Part shown: one piece after another, positions 45,589-56,511 of the stretch | Layout of the letters: each line of letters begins with the position of its first letter | How positions within the stretch are numbered: the stretch's first letter is position 1 | From: Galdieria sulphuraria | Taxonomy: Eukaryota > Rhodophyta > Bangiophyceae > Galdieriales > Galdieriaceae | Reading direction: 5' to 3' | Assembly (NCBI RefSeq): GCF_000341285.1 | Contig: NW_005178447.1 | Location: 54,848 to 118,847 of the forward strand | Length of the DNA: 64,000 bases | The notes under the pieces: generated by a model | What the model saw: only the letters and a program-made list of their open reading frames with translations | What the model was told of the DNA's origin: nothing | Database searches by the model: none | Translations under genes and position numbers: made by a program

Positions 45589-46410
45589 ATGACGCTTTAT
45601 TTGTTTGCTTTGCCTTGTACTGCGAATAAAATAATACCAACACACAATTGCAATCATTGGAGTAAGCAAAGAATGGTAAACTATAGAGGAAAATTCAGTC
45701 GTTTTGGTGAATCGTTGAGCAACTGCAAACGACAGCACAACTATTCAACTCGTGGAAACATAGTTATGGGAGGCGGTGTACCCAAAGTACCTTACAAAGC
45801 CCCTGGTCAACAAAACTATGAATTCATAGATATATTTAACCGTTTCTATAGAGAAAGAATTATATATGTGGGTCAGGAAATTGACGAAGATCAGGCAAAC
45901 CAAATTATTGCGATACTATTATTTCTACAAAGTGAAGACGACCAAGCTGAAGTTCAAATGTATATCAACTGTCCTGGAGGTTTTGTAACTCCTGGTCTAG
46001 CAGTCTATGATTGTATGTGTTCAGTTCGTTATCCTATTGTGACAGTAAACTTGGGAATGGCTGCGTCTATGGGAGCTTTTCTAGCAGCTGCAGGTACGCC
46101 AGGAAGACGATTTGCTTTGCCCAACTCTAGATATTTACTTCAGCAGCCGCTTGCTCCTGATAATATCAAGGGTCAAGCCAAAGATGTTGAGATTGAAGCA
46201 GTTCAGATTTTGCGTCAGAGGGAGATGTTGTTTGAAAGTTATGCAAAGTTTTCGAAACAGTCCATTGAAAGGATAAGAGATGACTTACGACGTGATCTGT
46301 ACTTGACTGCATATGAAGCAAGAGAATACGGACTTGTGGATAAGGTGTTGACTCCTCGTCCAAAAGGATTGGTTATGAAGAGTACTGGTGTAGGAGAGCC
46401 TATATTATAG
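45589..46410 (+). CDS. ClpP/ClpR-family subunit lacking the catalytic histidine, probably plastid
   Basis: 273 residues, single exon, from the first in-frame ATG. About 70 N-terminal residues look like a transit peptide. The Clp core follows: IIYVGQEIDEDQANQIIA, YINCPGGFVTPGLAVYD, and the nucleophile region NLGMAASMGAFLAAAG with its serine kept. Where ClpP has the catalytic His (MIHQP), this protein reads LLQQP, so Gln replaces His. The aspartate region (RRDLYLTAYEAREYGLVD) is intact. Loss of the His places it with inactive ClpR-type subunits that build the plastid Clp ring beside ClpP. Mitochondrial location is less likely but not excluded. Confidence 0.88.
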   Translation: MTLYLFALPCTANKIIPTHNCNHWSKQRMVNYRGKFSRFGESLSNCKRQHNYSTRGNIVMGGGVPKVPYKAPGQQNYEFIDIFNRFYRERIIYVGQEIDEDQANQIIAILLFLQSEDDQAEVQMYINCPGGFVTPGLAVYDCMCSVRYPIVTVNLGMAASMGAFLAAAGTPGRRFALPNSRYLLQQPLAPDNIKGQAKDVEIEAVQILRQREMLFESYAKFSKQSIERIRDDLRRDLYLTAYEAREYGLVDKVLTPRPKGLVMKSTGVGEPIL

Positions 46411-46776
46411 GATGACTAAAATTTCAGGAAACTTGGTAAGGAGAATAAAATAAATATAAATGACAAGGATAGACATATCGGATATACTCACTGATTCCAG
46501 TTTATATTTCTCATTGCTTCAAATAATAAAATACAGAATGACCAATCTTCAGGTTTGGATAACATCCTTCCAAGACAAAAATATTGCCACGTGTATCCAC
46601 GTTGGCCTTTTCATCTATTTTTATTATCAAAATACCGCAAGTTCTCTCCATGACTTGTCTTGGGCCATTCTGAAAGAAAAAATTGTTCCAACAGGAAAAC
46701 AATTGAATATTTGAAAATATTGTGCGCCAATTCTTTTTTTATTGCTTTTCACGTTCTACACACCCTTTTCTTTGCA
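46411..46776. other. Intergenic region, nothing recognised
   Basis: Separates two plus-strand genes. It should hold the ClpR-like 3' UTR and the promoter of the channel gene. Short frames on both strands have no support. Confidence 0.4.
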
Positions 46777-49154
46777 ATGATAGACCCTGAAACTCTCAGT
46801 GTATTATGGACATTTGGAATAGGAATCATAGTTTTAGTTGTTTGCTTCTTTCTCTTTGCATGGTTAAAAGCCAAGGTGCCTGAAATATATCATTTCAGGA
46901 TGCTCGCAAGGTATGAAAGGTCCTTTTGACAAGTACTTGTTTATTCATTCAAATTCAAGTCAATTATCGTTTTACAATGATTATAATGATGAACCTGTCT
47001 ATGCTCCTGAACAACCCAAAGGAATTTTTGCTTGGTTGTTACTGACTTGGTTATATACCGAAGACAAGTTGATACAGGTAAGCTTGGTTTAATGGGTCAC
47101 TTGAAATCTTAAAACACTACTACTAACTGTTTAGACTCATGGTCTGGATGCTGTTATGTTTACAAGATTCATGAGAAGTGGATTATTTATATGTTGCATT
47201 CTTTGTTTAAGCGCAGCAGTAGTTCTATTTCCAGTGTATGCTACAAGTGGTCGTCATCATCTTAAAAGCAATAATCCTTTGGTATGTCATTCATATTCAC
47301 TAGCATTTGGTTGATGACATTTTCGTCTGAATTTAGTATACCTCAGGATTGGAACTTATTTCCATGTCCAATTTGCAACGAAACGATCCTCGAATGTGGG
47401 TATCCATGCTATTTGAATACTTGGTTGTATTTACTGCTTTATTGTTTCTTTTTTTCGATTATCGGGCATATTATCGATACCGAATGCAGTATAGAGCACA
47501 AGAAAGACCTACAAATTACACACTACTCTTAGTAGATGTTCCAAAGAGTGTTGATGTATTTGAGTCAGTACAGGAATATTTCAATCGTCTATTTCCTCAA
47601 GATGTCCCTTATGTGGTTCCTGTTTTCAACTTGGAAAGCATTCAAAAACTTCAAGTTAAATTGGAAAAACTTTTAGGTCGTAAAGAGAGATTGGAATGGA
47701 GATATTTGCAAGATAGTACAAACATTAGAAGAGGAGATGGATGTCATAATATAAGCCCAAGTCATACTTTGGGTATTGCTAACAGATCCAAGCTAAAAGA
47801 ATTGCAACATTGTAATGAAATGATCCGAGAGAAGAAAATACTAATTGCCGTCGAAAGAAGCAAAATACTAAAGGATAACAATTCAAATATGATAGCATTC
47901 TTTATTCTATTTCGTTACAAATTTCAAGCAGCATTTGCAAGGCAGACCTGTCTGTTTGAAAAAGCAACGCAGTGGGTTACATCTTCAGCAGCGGATCCTA
48001 ACGGAATCCATTGGAATGCGTTTTCTTGGAGTCGTCCAAGTTCTTTATTTCGAAAATTCTTATCCATTGCATCTATTCTTGCTCTTATCATTTTTTGGAC
48101 TATACCTGTAACATTTGTTTCAGGTTTAGCCAACATTCAAACTTTGAGTCATGTCAAAGCTTTACATTGGCTCTCCAATATTACGAAAGTATCACCAAAA
48201 GTGGTTGCATTTCTAAATGGTGTTTTACCTGCAGTCATTCTGGTTGTGTTGTTTTCCTTCGTTCCATGGCTACTGTATAAACTTCTGTTGCAAACGAGAG
48301 ACTTTTCACTCGTTCATGTACAAAGCCAAGGTAGGGATTTATACAATTCTTGATTTTGATAATGATTCTCTTTAGTACAAATATGGTATACTGTATTCCT
48401 TGTGGTGCAAGTATTCCTTAGTTATACTATTAGTGGCAGTATATTTGGAAATTTACAAGCGATGATACAGGATCCAAATAACATTCCAAATTTGTTGTCC
48501 GAGACTATACCGAAACAAGGATTATTTTACATGAATTATATTCTTATTCAAGGACTAGTTGGATTCTCTATATCTTTGCTTTTGATAGGACCTCTAATTG
48601 TCCGTTGGTTCAAGTTGCATTGGATAGCAAAGACGGAAAGAGAGAAGAACAAAGTCATTACAAATGCCATCCAGGCTTTTCATTATTCAAGTCATTATGG
48701 TTCTGCCTTTATTGTTGTCTTTCTATGCCTTATGTACAGTGTCATGTCTCCCTTTATTTTATTCTTTGGTTGCATCTATTTTGCTTGGGGACTTTGTGTA
48801 ACCAAATATCAATTGATTTATGTCAATGTTTCCATGTACGAAGCAGGTGGAGTTCATTTTCCCACTGTCTTTTATAGCTATATTGCCACATTAATACTCC
48901 AACAACTCGTGATGATGGCTCTTTTTGGAATCAATCAGTTCATACCGGGATTTCTTATCCTCCCACTACCATTTCTTACTGTATCTTATGCGAAATGGCT
49001 ATCGAGACGATTTGAAACTGTATCAGAACATGGTGCTGTGTTCAAAATGATAGAAAAGAATAATGAATCTTCAGTTCCTGTCACTTATTACGATTTGTAT
49101 AAACATCCTGTATGGATTGCATTGAATGAAACAGAAGAATTGTCATCAATCTAA
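46777..49154 (+). CDS. OSCA/CSC1/TMEM63 mechanosensitive channel family protein
   Basis: Five exons: 46777-46910, 46960-47077, 47135-47281, 47337-48330 and 48376-49154, 723 residues. Three N-terminal membrane segments come before a long cytosolic domain (TNYTLLLVDVPKSVDVFESV is its beginning). The channel part follows, with LVVQVFLSYTISGSIFGNL, the typical IPKQGLFYMNYILIQGLVGF and VNVSMYEAGGVHFP. Family members are stretch- or osmolarity-gated cation channels, and some are lipid scramblases. The length is near that of plant and yeast relatives (700-780). The location, plasma membrane or internal, is not clear. Confidence 0.93.
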
Positions 49155-49328
49155 GGTATAATATCCACAAAACATTCTTTCCGCGAAACTAGAATTTCTT
49201 AAGATGATGCATTATTCTTTGCCATAAAATCTATTTTTGGGAGTTTATTCAGGTTTTAATAAAGGAAATGCAATAACTTGACTTTCATAAAACATGAGTC
49301 ATTCAGTTAAAATAAAGTTCATACCAAC

Positions 49329-51083
49329 TTACCGAATAGAAGAACTATTCGTCAACAACATAACCAAACGATCGATTCCCATTCCCATTCCTCCCGTCGG
49401 TGGCATTCCTTGTTCCAAAGCCAATAAAAAGTCTTCATCCAATTCCTTCCCAACTTGTTCTGATCCGTGCAATTGTTTCATAAAACGTTCACGTTGTTCT
49501 ATGGGATCATTCAATTCACTAAAAGCATTGGCCAATTCTCTTCCAGCAATATACAATTCGAATCGTTCAGTTAACCGTGGATCCTTGCGGTGTTGTTTAG
49601 CCAAAGGTGATATTTCTATAGGATAATCCAACACAAAAGTTGGTTGTATCAATAATTTTTCACAATAATGCTCAAAACAACTGCTCAATAACTTTCCCAA
49701 ACTATCTATACTATCCCAATCTTTCATACTTTCTTCCATCTTCTTTTCAACAGCCGATTTCGCAGTCTCTATATCCGGAAAGGATAAGATATCCAAACCT
49801 AAAGTTTCTTTTACCAATTCATTCATCGTCACTCTCCTAAATGGAGCACCAAGTTGTATCCTTTCTTCCATATATACTATCTCTGTTGTTCCACAAACTT
49901 GATTGGCAACTGTTTTGATCAATTCTTCAGTCAAGTTCATCATATCTTGATAGTCTTTGTATGCTTCATACAACTCCAAGGAAGTAAACTCAGGATTATG
50001 TCTAGTAGAAATACCTTCGTTACGGAAAACTCTACCTATTTCATATACTTTTTCAAAACCTCCAACGATACATCTTTTTAAAAACAATTCAGTAGCTATT
50101 CTCAAAGTCAACTGCAAATCCAATGCTTCGTGATAAGTAACAAAAGGAGAAGCATCCGCTCCACCCGCAATGCAATGCAAAGCAGGCGTTTCTACTTCCA
50201 TAAATTGCTTTCTTTCCAAAAACTCTCGAATAGTGGATACAATTTGAGCTCTTTGTTTCAGAATTTGGCGAACACTTGGATGAACAATCATATCCAAATG
50301 TCGCAGTCGATAACGTTTCTCAACATCCATTAAACCGTGAAATTTATCAGGTAATGATAATAAACTTTTTGCCAACATTTGCCAATCTTCAACAACGATA
50401 CTTAACTCTCCTTTATCTGTACGTTTTATACAACCTTGAACGCCCACAATATCACCGATATCCACCAACGACTTGATATAACGAAAGGAATCTATTTGTG
50501 ATATTCTCAACACCATTTGGAGAACTTTCAAAAGAACCATACCTTTTAAAGTCTGTTGTTCCACATACAACTGAATACTTCCACTATCATCTTCTACGGT
50601 AAGAAACATCAATTTACCAAAAGTTCGCTTGCTTTTGATACGTCCGGCAAAAGATATTTGTACTTGTGTAACTTGTTCACCTGGAGACAAGTAATCGTAA
50701 GTTGTTTGCAATTCCAAAGCATTATGTGTCTTATTCCTAATCATCAAGGTTGAGTATGACTGAGAAAACGAGAAAGTCAATTCACCATCGATAAGGGCAT
50801 AAGTAGAGAATCCAGCAGTTTGTAAAGCTTTGAGTTTATCCATTCTTTGTTTTCTCAAAGCAGCTTGTTCTTCTTCTTCCTCTCTTTGTTGTTGTACCGA
50901 CTCCATCAAAGGGTTGGAGACGGTTTGTTCTCTTTGTGATTTCTTTATCTGTTGACAACAACTGAACAACGGAATATATGGAGTGGACGACTTTCTATGA
51001 AATGAAAAACTTTTCTTCCTTTCTCCAACACATTTTTTACAAAAATGAACATTACTTGATACTATTCCAACTATAATAAACAT
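49329..51083 (-). CDS. Lysyl-tRNA synthetase, class II, organellar
   Basis: Two exons: 50543-51083 and 49329-50491, 567 residues. About 60 basic N-terminal residues look like a targeting peptide. An OB-fold anticodon domain (ISFAGRIKSKRTFGKL) precedes the catalytic domain with motif 1 near FLERKQFMEVETPAL, motif 2 FRNEGISTRHNPEFTSLE and motif 3 GMGMGIDRLVMLL. The 51-base intron (50492-50542) has no stop and is a multiple of three, so the unspliced frame is also open. The stop used here overlaps a GTAAGT-like donor (ATTCGGTAAGTTGG), so a further short 3' exon near 49214 is possible. The start overlaps the end of the nucleotide kinase gene by 13 bases. Confidence 0.93.
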   Translation of the reverse strand: MFIIVGIVSSNVHFCKKCVGERKKSFSFHRKSSTPYIPLFSCCQQIKKSQREQTVSNPLMESVQQQREEEEEQAALRKQRMDKLKALQTAGFSTYALIDGELTFSFSQSYSTLMIRNKTHNALELQTTYDYLSPGEQVTQVQISFAGRIKSKRTFGKLMFLTVEDDSGSIQLYVEQQTLKGMVLLKVLQMVLRISQIDSFRYIKSLVDIGDIVGVQGCIKRTDKGELSIVVEDWQMLAKSLLSLPDKFHGLMDVEKRYRLRHLDMIVHPSVRQILKQRAQIVSTIREFLERKQFMEVETPALHCIAGGADASPFVTYHEALDLQLTLRIATELFLKRCIVGGFEKVYEIGRVFRNEGISTRHNPEFTSLELYEAYKDYQDMMNLTEELIKTVANQVCGTTEIVYMEERIQLGAPFRRVTMNELVKETLGLDILSFPDIETAKSAVEKKMEESMKDWDSIDSLGKLLSSCFEHYCEKLLIQPTFVLDYPIEISPLAKQHRKDPRLTERFELYIAGRELANAFSELNDPIEQRERFMKQLHGSEQVGKELDEDFLLALEQGMPPTGGMGMGIDRLVMLLTNSSSIR

Positions 51084-51895
51084 GATGATGATTTTCTTCC
51101 ACCAATGCAGGAAGCCAAAGTGAATATGCTTTCTTCCTGTTGTATTCGTTCACATATTTCCTTATAAATCTCATCGGGTGCTCGTTCTCCTGAAAAACAA
51201 TGTAATAGTCCCTTTTGTCTATAATATTCTACTACTTGACTAGTTTGTCTTTCAAAAGTTTCCAATCTTTGTTGAATAACTCTCGCTACATCATCTTGTC
51301 TCCCAGAAGATAAACCACGTTGCAATAATCGCTGTTTCATAACTTGCAACGAACAGTCCAAATACAATACAGCAATACAACGACCCACTTGTTTCTCAAA
51401 AGCTATGGCTTGATCCAGTGTTCTAGGAAAGCCGTCCATCAATATGGCTTGCGTACCTTTACGCCGTTCTCTTTCAATAGCTTGAGATAATAACCCCAAC
51501 GTCACGTAACCTGGAACAATATTTCCTTCATCAATAATAGAAGCAATCCAATTCCCTCGCAATGTATTTTGTAAAGCTTCTTTTCTCAGCAAGTCACCGA
51601 CACAAATTGGTGTCCATCCCAGTGCTTTTGCTATCATCGCACACTGAGTACCTTTTCCACTACCTGGTCCACCTAGAACAAAGAATATAGCAGGTTGTAC
51701 TCGACAACAACAATAAGTATGACAAGGTAAATACATAGTCCGAGGAATGGATGGAATTGCTGGACAAGTACATAAGTTTGAATCGTTACTACCACCAAGT
51801 TTCTTACAACTCAATATATATCGAGGTAATTGGAATCTTTTCCAATACAATGAAACAAAAGCAAAGTGTTTTTGGTTTCTTACATACCACTGCAT
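51071..51895 (-). CDS. UMP/CMP kinase family, probably organellar
   Basis: 274 residues, single exon. The P-loop GGPGSGKGTQC, the NMP-binding segment MDGFPRTLDQAIAFE and the short LID region with GRQDDV are those of UMP/CMP and short adenylate kinases. It transfers phosphate from ATP to UMP, CMP or AMP; the short LID favours UMP/CMP. The N-terminal 65 residues, basic and aromatic, look like an organelle presequence. A GTAAGAAACC donor-like site lies five codons in, so an early intron cannot be ruled out. The coding end overlaps the LysRS start on the same strand by 13 bases, so the two may share transcripts. Confidence 0.88.
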   Translation of the reverse strand: MQWYVRNQKHFAFVSLYWKRFQLPRYILSCKKLGGSNDSNLCTCPAIPSIPRTMYLPCHTYCCCRVQPAIFFVLGGPGSGKGTQCAMIAKALGWTPICVGDLLRKEALQNTLRGNWIASIIDEGNIVPGYVTLGLLSQAIERERRKGTQAILMDGFPRTLDQAIAFEKQVGRCIAVLYLDCSLQVMKQRLLQRGLSSGRQDDVARVIQQRLETFERQTSQVVEYYRQKGLLHCFSGERAPDEIYKEICERIQQEESIFTLASCIGGRKSSSCLL

Positions 51896-51991
51896 TCTTG
51901 ACGCGTCTTTTCTTAGTGATTGGTATTATTGAACAAGTCGTAATGGAATGTAAAAGATTAGCAAAAGAATCGATTTATATGATACTATTCT

Positions 51992-53309
51992 TCAATTCGC
52001 ATCATCATCATCTAAAGCATCACCAACTGCTTGAGCTTTTAAATATTCCGAGTCTTTGATAGTAGCAAAAAACTAGTCCAACTCAAAATCCATTGCAACA
52101 AATTCCAAAAGTCACTTACTTTGATAATATTTTGTTTTCGAATCAAATTGTTGCGTTTATGGGGAGATAAATCCTTTCTTTTCAACTCTTTCCTATCATG
52201 ACTTGTGAATAATGATATAGGGATATGTGACAATCTACTTACTCAATCTTGCTCAATTCCTTATTCAAATATGCATCTCCACCATTCTTTGAATATCGTT
52301 CCATCACAGTCAAATAAAATCTAGCATTTTGTAACAACTGGCCTCTCAAGTTTTGGTTGTTGATTTCTTCTTCTGCTGCCTGACGAATAGACTCGTGTTT
52401 GCTGATATTCGAAGTTATAAAATCGCGAGCATAGTTATCCATCACTTCAACTCTTCCAGCATCTTGTAAAAGTTCTCCTCCAACATCCAAGTCCAAACCA
52501 ACTTGACGATTCATAAACTCTACAATAGCTATCGCCATACGACTGGAATCATATTCCATTGGTTTCTTATCTTTTCCTGCTGGAAAATATTTCAATGTGG
52601 GAAATCCAGTCACGCGATATTTCTCTGCAAGCTTTCCATATTTATCCGCATCTATCGCAGCTATCACTACTCCTTTCACTTGATGATAGGTCTTGGCTAC
52701 TTTTTCTAATTGTGGTTTCAATGTTTTACAATGACCACACCAAGGAGCATAAAACTCTACCAACACATGACTATAAGGATCCATCACCACTTTATCAAAA
52801 TTGTCATCCGTCAACTCCACCACAAAAGTTTCCACAGGTATCAACTTGATGGACTGCTGAGTATGGTTTTGAATAAAAGCAACCAGTCCAGTAGCTGTAC
52901 GTTCACCTGTGTATTCTATCCAGTCACTTGTAGTATTTCTTGATGACAAGAGTTTGATGGTAGGATAACCTTGTAATTGGAACCGTTCTGATAAAACTTT
53001 GTCCTTATCCGCATCTATTTGTGCAACGATGATTTGCATATTGTTTTTTACCGACTCTCCAAGTCTTTCTATTTCCGGTGCCAAGGCTTGACAATGACTA
53101 GGAATAGGTTTTGCAACTCATACACTTATATATAAAGATATATGTAATACAACTTACCCACACCAAGGTGCATACAATTCTATTAAAGCAGGTTTACTAC
53201 CATCTATCACAGAGTCAAAGTCTTCATGAGTCAAGTCTGGATAGTAGAGTGCACAAGTTGATAATATCAAAGAGAAAAGAATGAAACTAGCCAACCACGT
53301 TCTTTGCAT
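51992..53309 (-). CDS. ER protein disulfide isomerase with two thioredoxin domains and an ERp29-type tail
   Basis: Four exons: 53158-53309, 52243-53097, 52120-52192 and 51992-52072, 386 residues. A signal peptide (MQRTWLASFILFSLILSTCA) comes first. Domain a: active site APWCGHCQ, formed across intron 1. Domain a': FYAPWCGHCKTLKPQLEKV. The C-terminal helical domain ends with ELKRKDLSPHKRNNLIRKQN and resembles the ERp29/PDI-D domain of plant PDI2-1/ERp38 proteins. It forms and shuffles disulfides in the ER lumen. The tail ends DDDDAN, without KDEL or HDEL, so retention must depend on something else or the last exon differs. Confidence 0.93.
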
Positions 53310-53386
53310 GGTGCCAAGTTCAACCAAAGAGAAGTTTTCTTTTTTTTGCAACGACCAACAATTCAATCCAAATTCAAAGCAATTTA

Positions 53387-54408
53387 TTATTGGATTATCT
53401 CTTCACATATTTCTCCAACGACTTCATTGCCTATCGATACCCAATAGTTGCGCAAGTTATTTTTCCTAGCAAATATTTCCAAATATCGTCCATTAGGTAT
53501 CATCTGTTCAATTATTTCATAAATTTCATCCGGTTTTTGACTTTGTCCTCTTCTTTCACTAGGCCACACGGAAATAAAGAGATTATCCTACTATCCCATC
53601 TCATACTGTTACTTACCTACAAATAACGTCACCAACCCTATTGCCACAAAAGTTACTAGGCAATACTCCTCTGAAACCAACCAAACAAGTTTCTTTAGCA
53701 TGTTGCAAATAGAAACCATGATTTTTTGCAAATCTTCTATTAACTGTATACTTCACCCAACTAATATCATCCACCAATTGATAACCCTATTCGAAAATAG
53801 TTGAAAGATGTGTCGATGGCATAAAACACTTCTCCAACTGACCCAACGTTGAAATAAATGCAATGCCGTACGATATTTGGCATTGATAACCCAAATAAAC
53901 ATGAAACCATTCTTTTGCAACTTGTGAATAGGCAACGAAGCAATACATTCATCTGATAACTGATTATACCCAAGTGCTACTCCACGTGTTGGATTGGCTG
54001 TAGCCAACTGCCATGGAGGGTCCATCATGATAGCATCAAAGTTATCCACTAACTGTGTCAACTGATCCCAAGGTGCTTCACGTACATCACAACGAACAGG
54101 TATACAGTGAGGTGGAATTTCATAATCTTCAGGTTCCCATAACTGTTCTTCCATAGGTACGCATTCCTTATCATCTTCGGTCTTGTCTTTTCCGCCATCT
54201 AACTGACCGTCTGCTTCAGAAGATATCAAACCACCTAAAATCTGACACAGCTCTAGAAACCGCTTTCTCAGTTCCAACTCAGTTTCTTCAATCTGAATCA
54301 AAAGAATGAGAGTTGGTGGCTTTGCTTTCAAGAGTTTCATACCTCGGCCCGTAAACGATAGTCATCGAGAGGAGCATCACCATCATTTGAAAAATGGGCG
54401 CCAATCAT
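53387..54408 (-). CDS. METTL3: m6A RNA methyltransferase, METTL3 type, minimal form
   Basis: Four exons: 54343-54408, 53843-54292, 53617-53786 and 53387-53558, 285 residues. The MT-A70 domain has the catalytic DPPW (FDAIMMDPPWQLATANP). It continues with GFMFIWVINAKYRTAL, DDISWVKYTV, HAKETCLVG and KPDEIYEIIEQM, as in METTL3/Ime4. Animal METTL3 (about 580 residues) has an N-terminal CCCH zinc-finger domain that is absent here; only about 90 residues come before the catalytic part. An insert of polar residues follows the DPPW motif. It should methylate adenosine in mRNA, normally with METTL14; that partner is not in this window. A GGCGCC box overlaps the start codon region. Confidence 0.9.
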
Positions 54409-54509
54409 ATTTTTTCTTCGATGGAAATTTTCCAAAAGGCCAATGAAGATTTGTTTGATTGATTTGTTGTGGTTTTGAGTGTGCATCTATTTATCATAGC
54501 GAAGAATGT

Positions 54510-55660
54510 CTAAGAACTCTGAAGTTTGGCATGGACTAGAGTAGGACTGGTATGAGCAACAGGACCCACTCTAGAGATGCCTCGAACAGTATCACCGCAA
54601 CGTTCACAACAATAACCAAAACTTTGCATAGCCCAACTTAAACAATAATAACAATAAGCATGTCCACAAGGTCGAGCTAAATGTGGCATTTTAGGAGGAA
54701 CACAACGACAAATGGGACAAGCATCTGCAGGAATATCTTGTCGAGTCTCACGATGAAGCAATCTTTTTCCAATGATATCACGAAACAATTGTTTAACTAC
54801 ATTGGAACTAAACAAAGGCCACAGAAATAGTAACAACTCTGTAAATTCTTCCCATACAAGCTGACGGTTAAGAAACTCGAATGATACCTATTTTCATTCC
54901 GTTACAAGATTGAATATCCAACGAATCACAAACAAAAAAAGTACCATTCTCGTAGCAGACAGGTCTCGATAAACCAGTCGAGCACCGACAATTCGTTCGA
55001 CAAGAGATACATAAGTACCATCATACAGAAAAAGAATAAAGTTGACAAGACAAGCTATACGATAGACACGTTCTCCCAAATAACAACAACGACTCAACAA
55101 AGAAATATGAATTGGTGCAAAACTCAACCAACGACGCAATATTCCACTTGTATCCAGTCTAGTATATATCCACGGCACTATCACATATAGGAAACCAAAT
55201 ACAAACCTTTGTTTGGTACTTAGACCTACTATTTCAGTACCATAACAAGTATCTTTGATATTTATAGGATAGTGAAATATACTTCGTAATAAGTTGGTCC
55301 AATGAAATGAATCAAAAGCTCTTTCATCTCGATATTGCAAGTTTTGAAGGGTTTGTCCGGGAGTAGGGGTATTGGTACCTGTAAACTGAGCAAAATAAAT
55401 AAACTTTAACAAAGCTTGTAGTTCAGGCTTCAGTGAAACCAATATTCCAGGCTATGTGACCATAATTGTGTTAGTACGTTATGGATAGTCTATCTATTCA
55501 CTTATAGTCTTACTGGTAGAAATCGAAATACTTGTTCCAGTTGAGACCACAATAAGGATAATACTTCTTCGTCAAGTTGTGCAGCATCCAATTGGTTGAC
55601 TCGTTGTATTTTTATCTTTATATTACTTTGTTTTCTTTGACCTTCCAATCTCCAATGCTC
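54510..55660 (-). CDS. PEX2: Peroxisome assembly RING protein PEX2
   Basis: Exons 54906-55451 and 54510-54860 are clear; a first exon ending at 55514 begins somewhere around 55620-55680. Text before the first join reads RVNQLDAAQLDEEVLSLL, the normal PEX2 N-terminus. Membrane helices follow (NFILFLYDGTYVSLVERIVG), then the C-terminal RING with CPICRCVPPKMP, PCGHAYCYYC and CERCG. PEX2 forms the ubiquitin ligase channel with PEX10 and PEX12 that recycles the import receptor PEX5. The start codon was not found: a short duplicated tract (gatgttatggg twice near 55670-55715) obscures it. The end given is approximate. Confidence 0.88.
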
Positions 55661-56127
55661 TAGCCCATAACATCAGTTGTTTCAATATGCTCTTCCCATA
55701 ACATCATTCACTCCTGAATATGATATGTCTTATCCTATCCAGACACAAATCGGATAGTCTTACTTAACTAGACTACAAATAGATACTCCAAGAAAACTAT
55801 GTAACATGAACAAATCCGAAGAAAATCATAGTAGACCTATCCACATACAAACGATATGAAACTTAACAAAACCGGGTTGTGTAGTTGCGAATCTATTCCG
55901 GTTGGGATATTATTATTTCGAAACTTTTTCCAAATAACAACATAAAAATGTCTCGTTATACAAATATCAAAATATGAAACAATGCATTATTATAGAATAC
56001 ATTTTATATACCTCTTTGTTGCTTTTGCCTTTCCCCTCTCCACCCAAAAATAATAAACAAGGACATGTTCTTTCATTTTACACTCTACAAAATATTCTTT
56101 TCCAAAACCAATAATAACACTAGTCAG
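55661..56127. other. Intergenic region, nothing recognised
   Basis: AT-rich sequence between PEX2 and a doubtful short frame. No exon, RNA gene or repeat beyond the short tract near PEX2 is visible. Confidence 0.35.
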
Positions 56128-56511
56128 TTACCAACTATTGGATAATGACTCATTATTATCCACCTGTTGTTGAAATAACTCATTCAACACTTGTTTCGGA
56201 TCCTCACAAGGTTCTTCTCTTGTGTCGACTTGTGTCCAGACACGAAGCGTTTCCACCAATCTTTGTAGTCTCGAAATATCCCAACGATAAGGAACTACCA
56301 ACTTGGTACAATAAATCATAGCTTCCACGTCACCCAGTTGAGCACAAAGTTGCAAGAGCTCTTTCACCAACTCACTTTCTTGTGGGTCGATAATCTTCAC
56401 ACATAGTTACATAATTTGTTCTCTAAACGTTTCCAAGGTTTGCAAGGTAGTACCACTAGCACTATTGAAATTTTCCAACTGATTATTAGAACAAGTAAAC
56501 CATACTCCCAT
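56128..56511 (-). other. Doubtful short frame interrupted once
   Basis: From ATG 56511 a frame runs about 34 codons to an in-frame TAA, then continues in the same frame for 90 more codons to 56128. The second part has a helical, protein-like composition (KELLQLCAQLGDVEAMIYC and RWDISRLQRLVETLRVW) ending in an acidic tail. No intron that would remove the stop keeps the phase. It may be a gene with an unrecognised splice, a small frame with a different start, or a decaying gene. No family is recognised. Confidence 0.25.

Noticed and set aside
46511-46702. 63-codon minus-strand frame between the ClpR-like and channel genes
   Set aside because: No ATG-initiated gene, no splice sites, and no resemblance.
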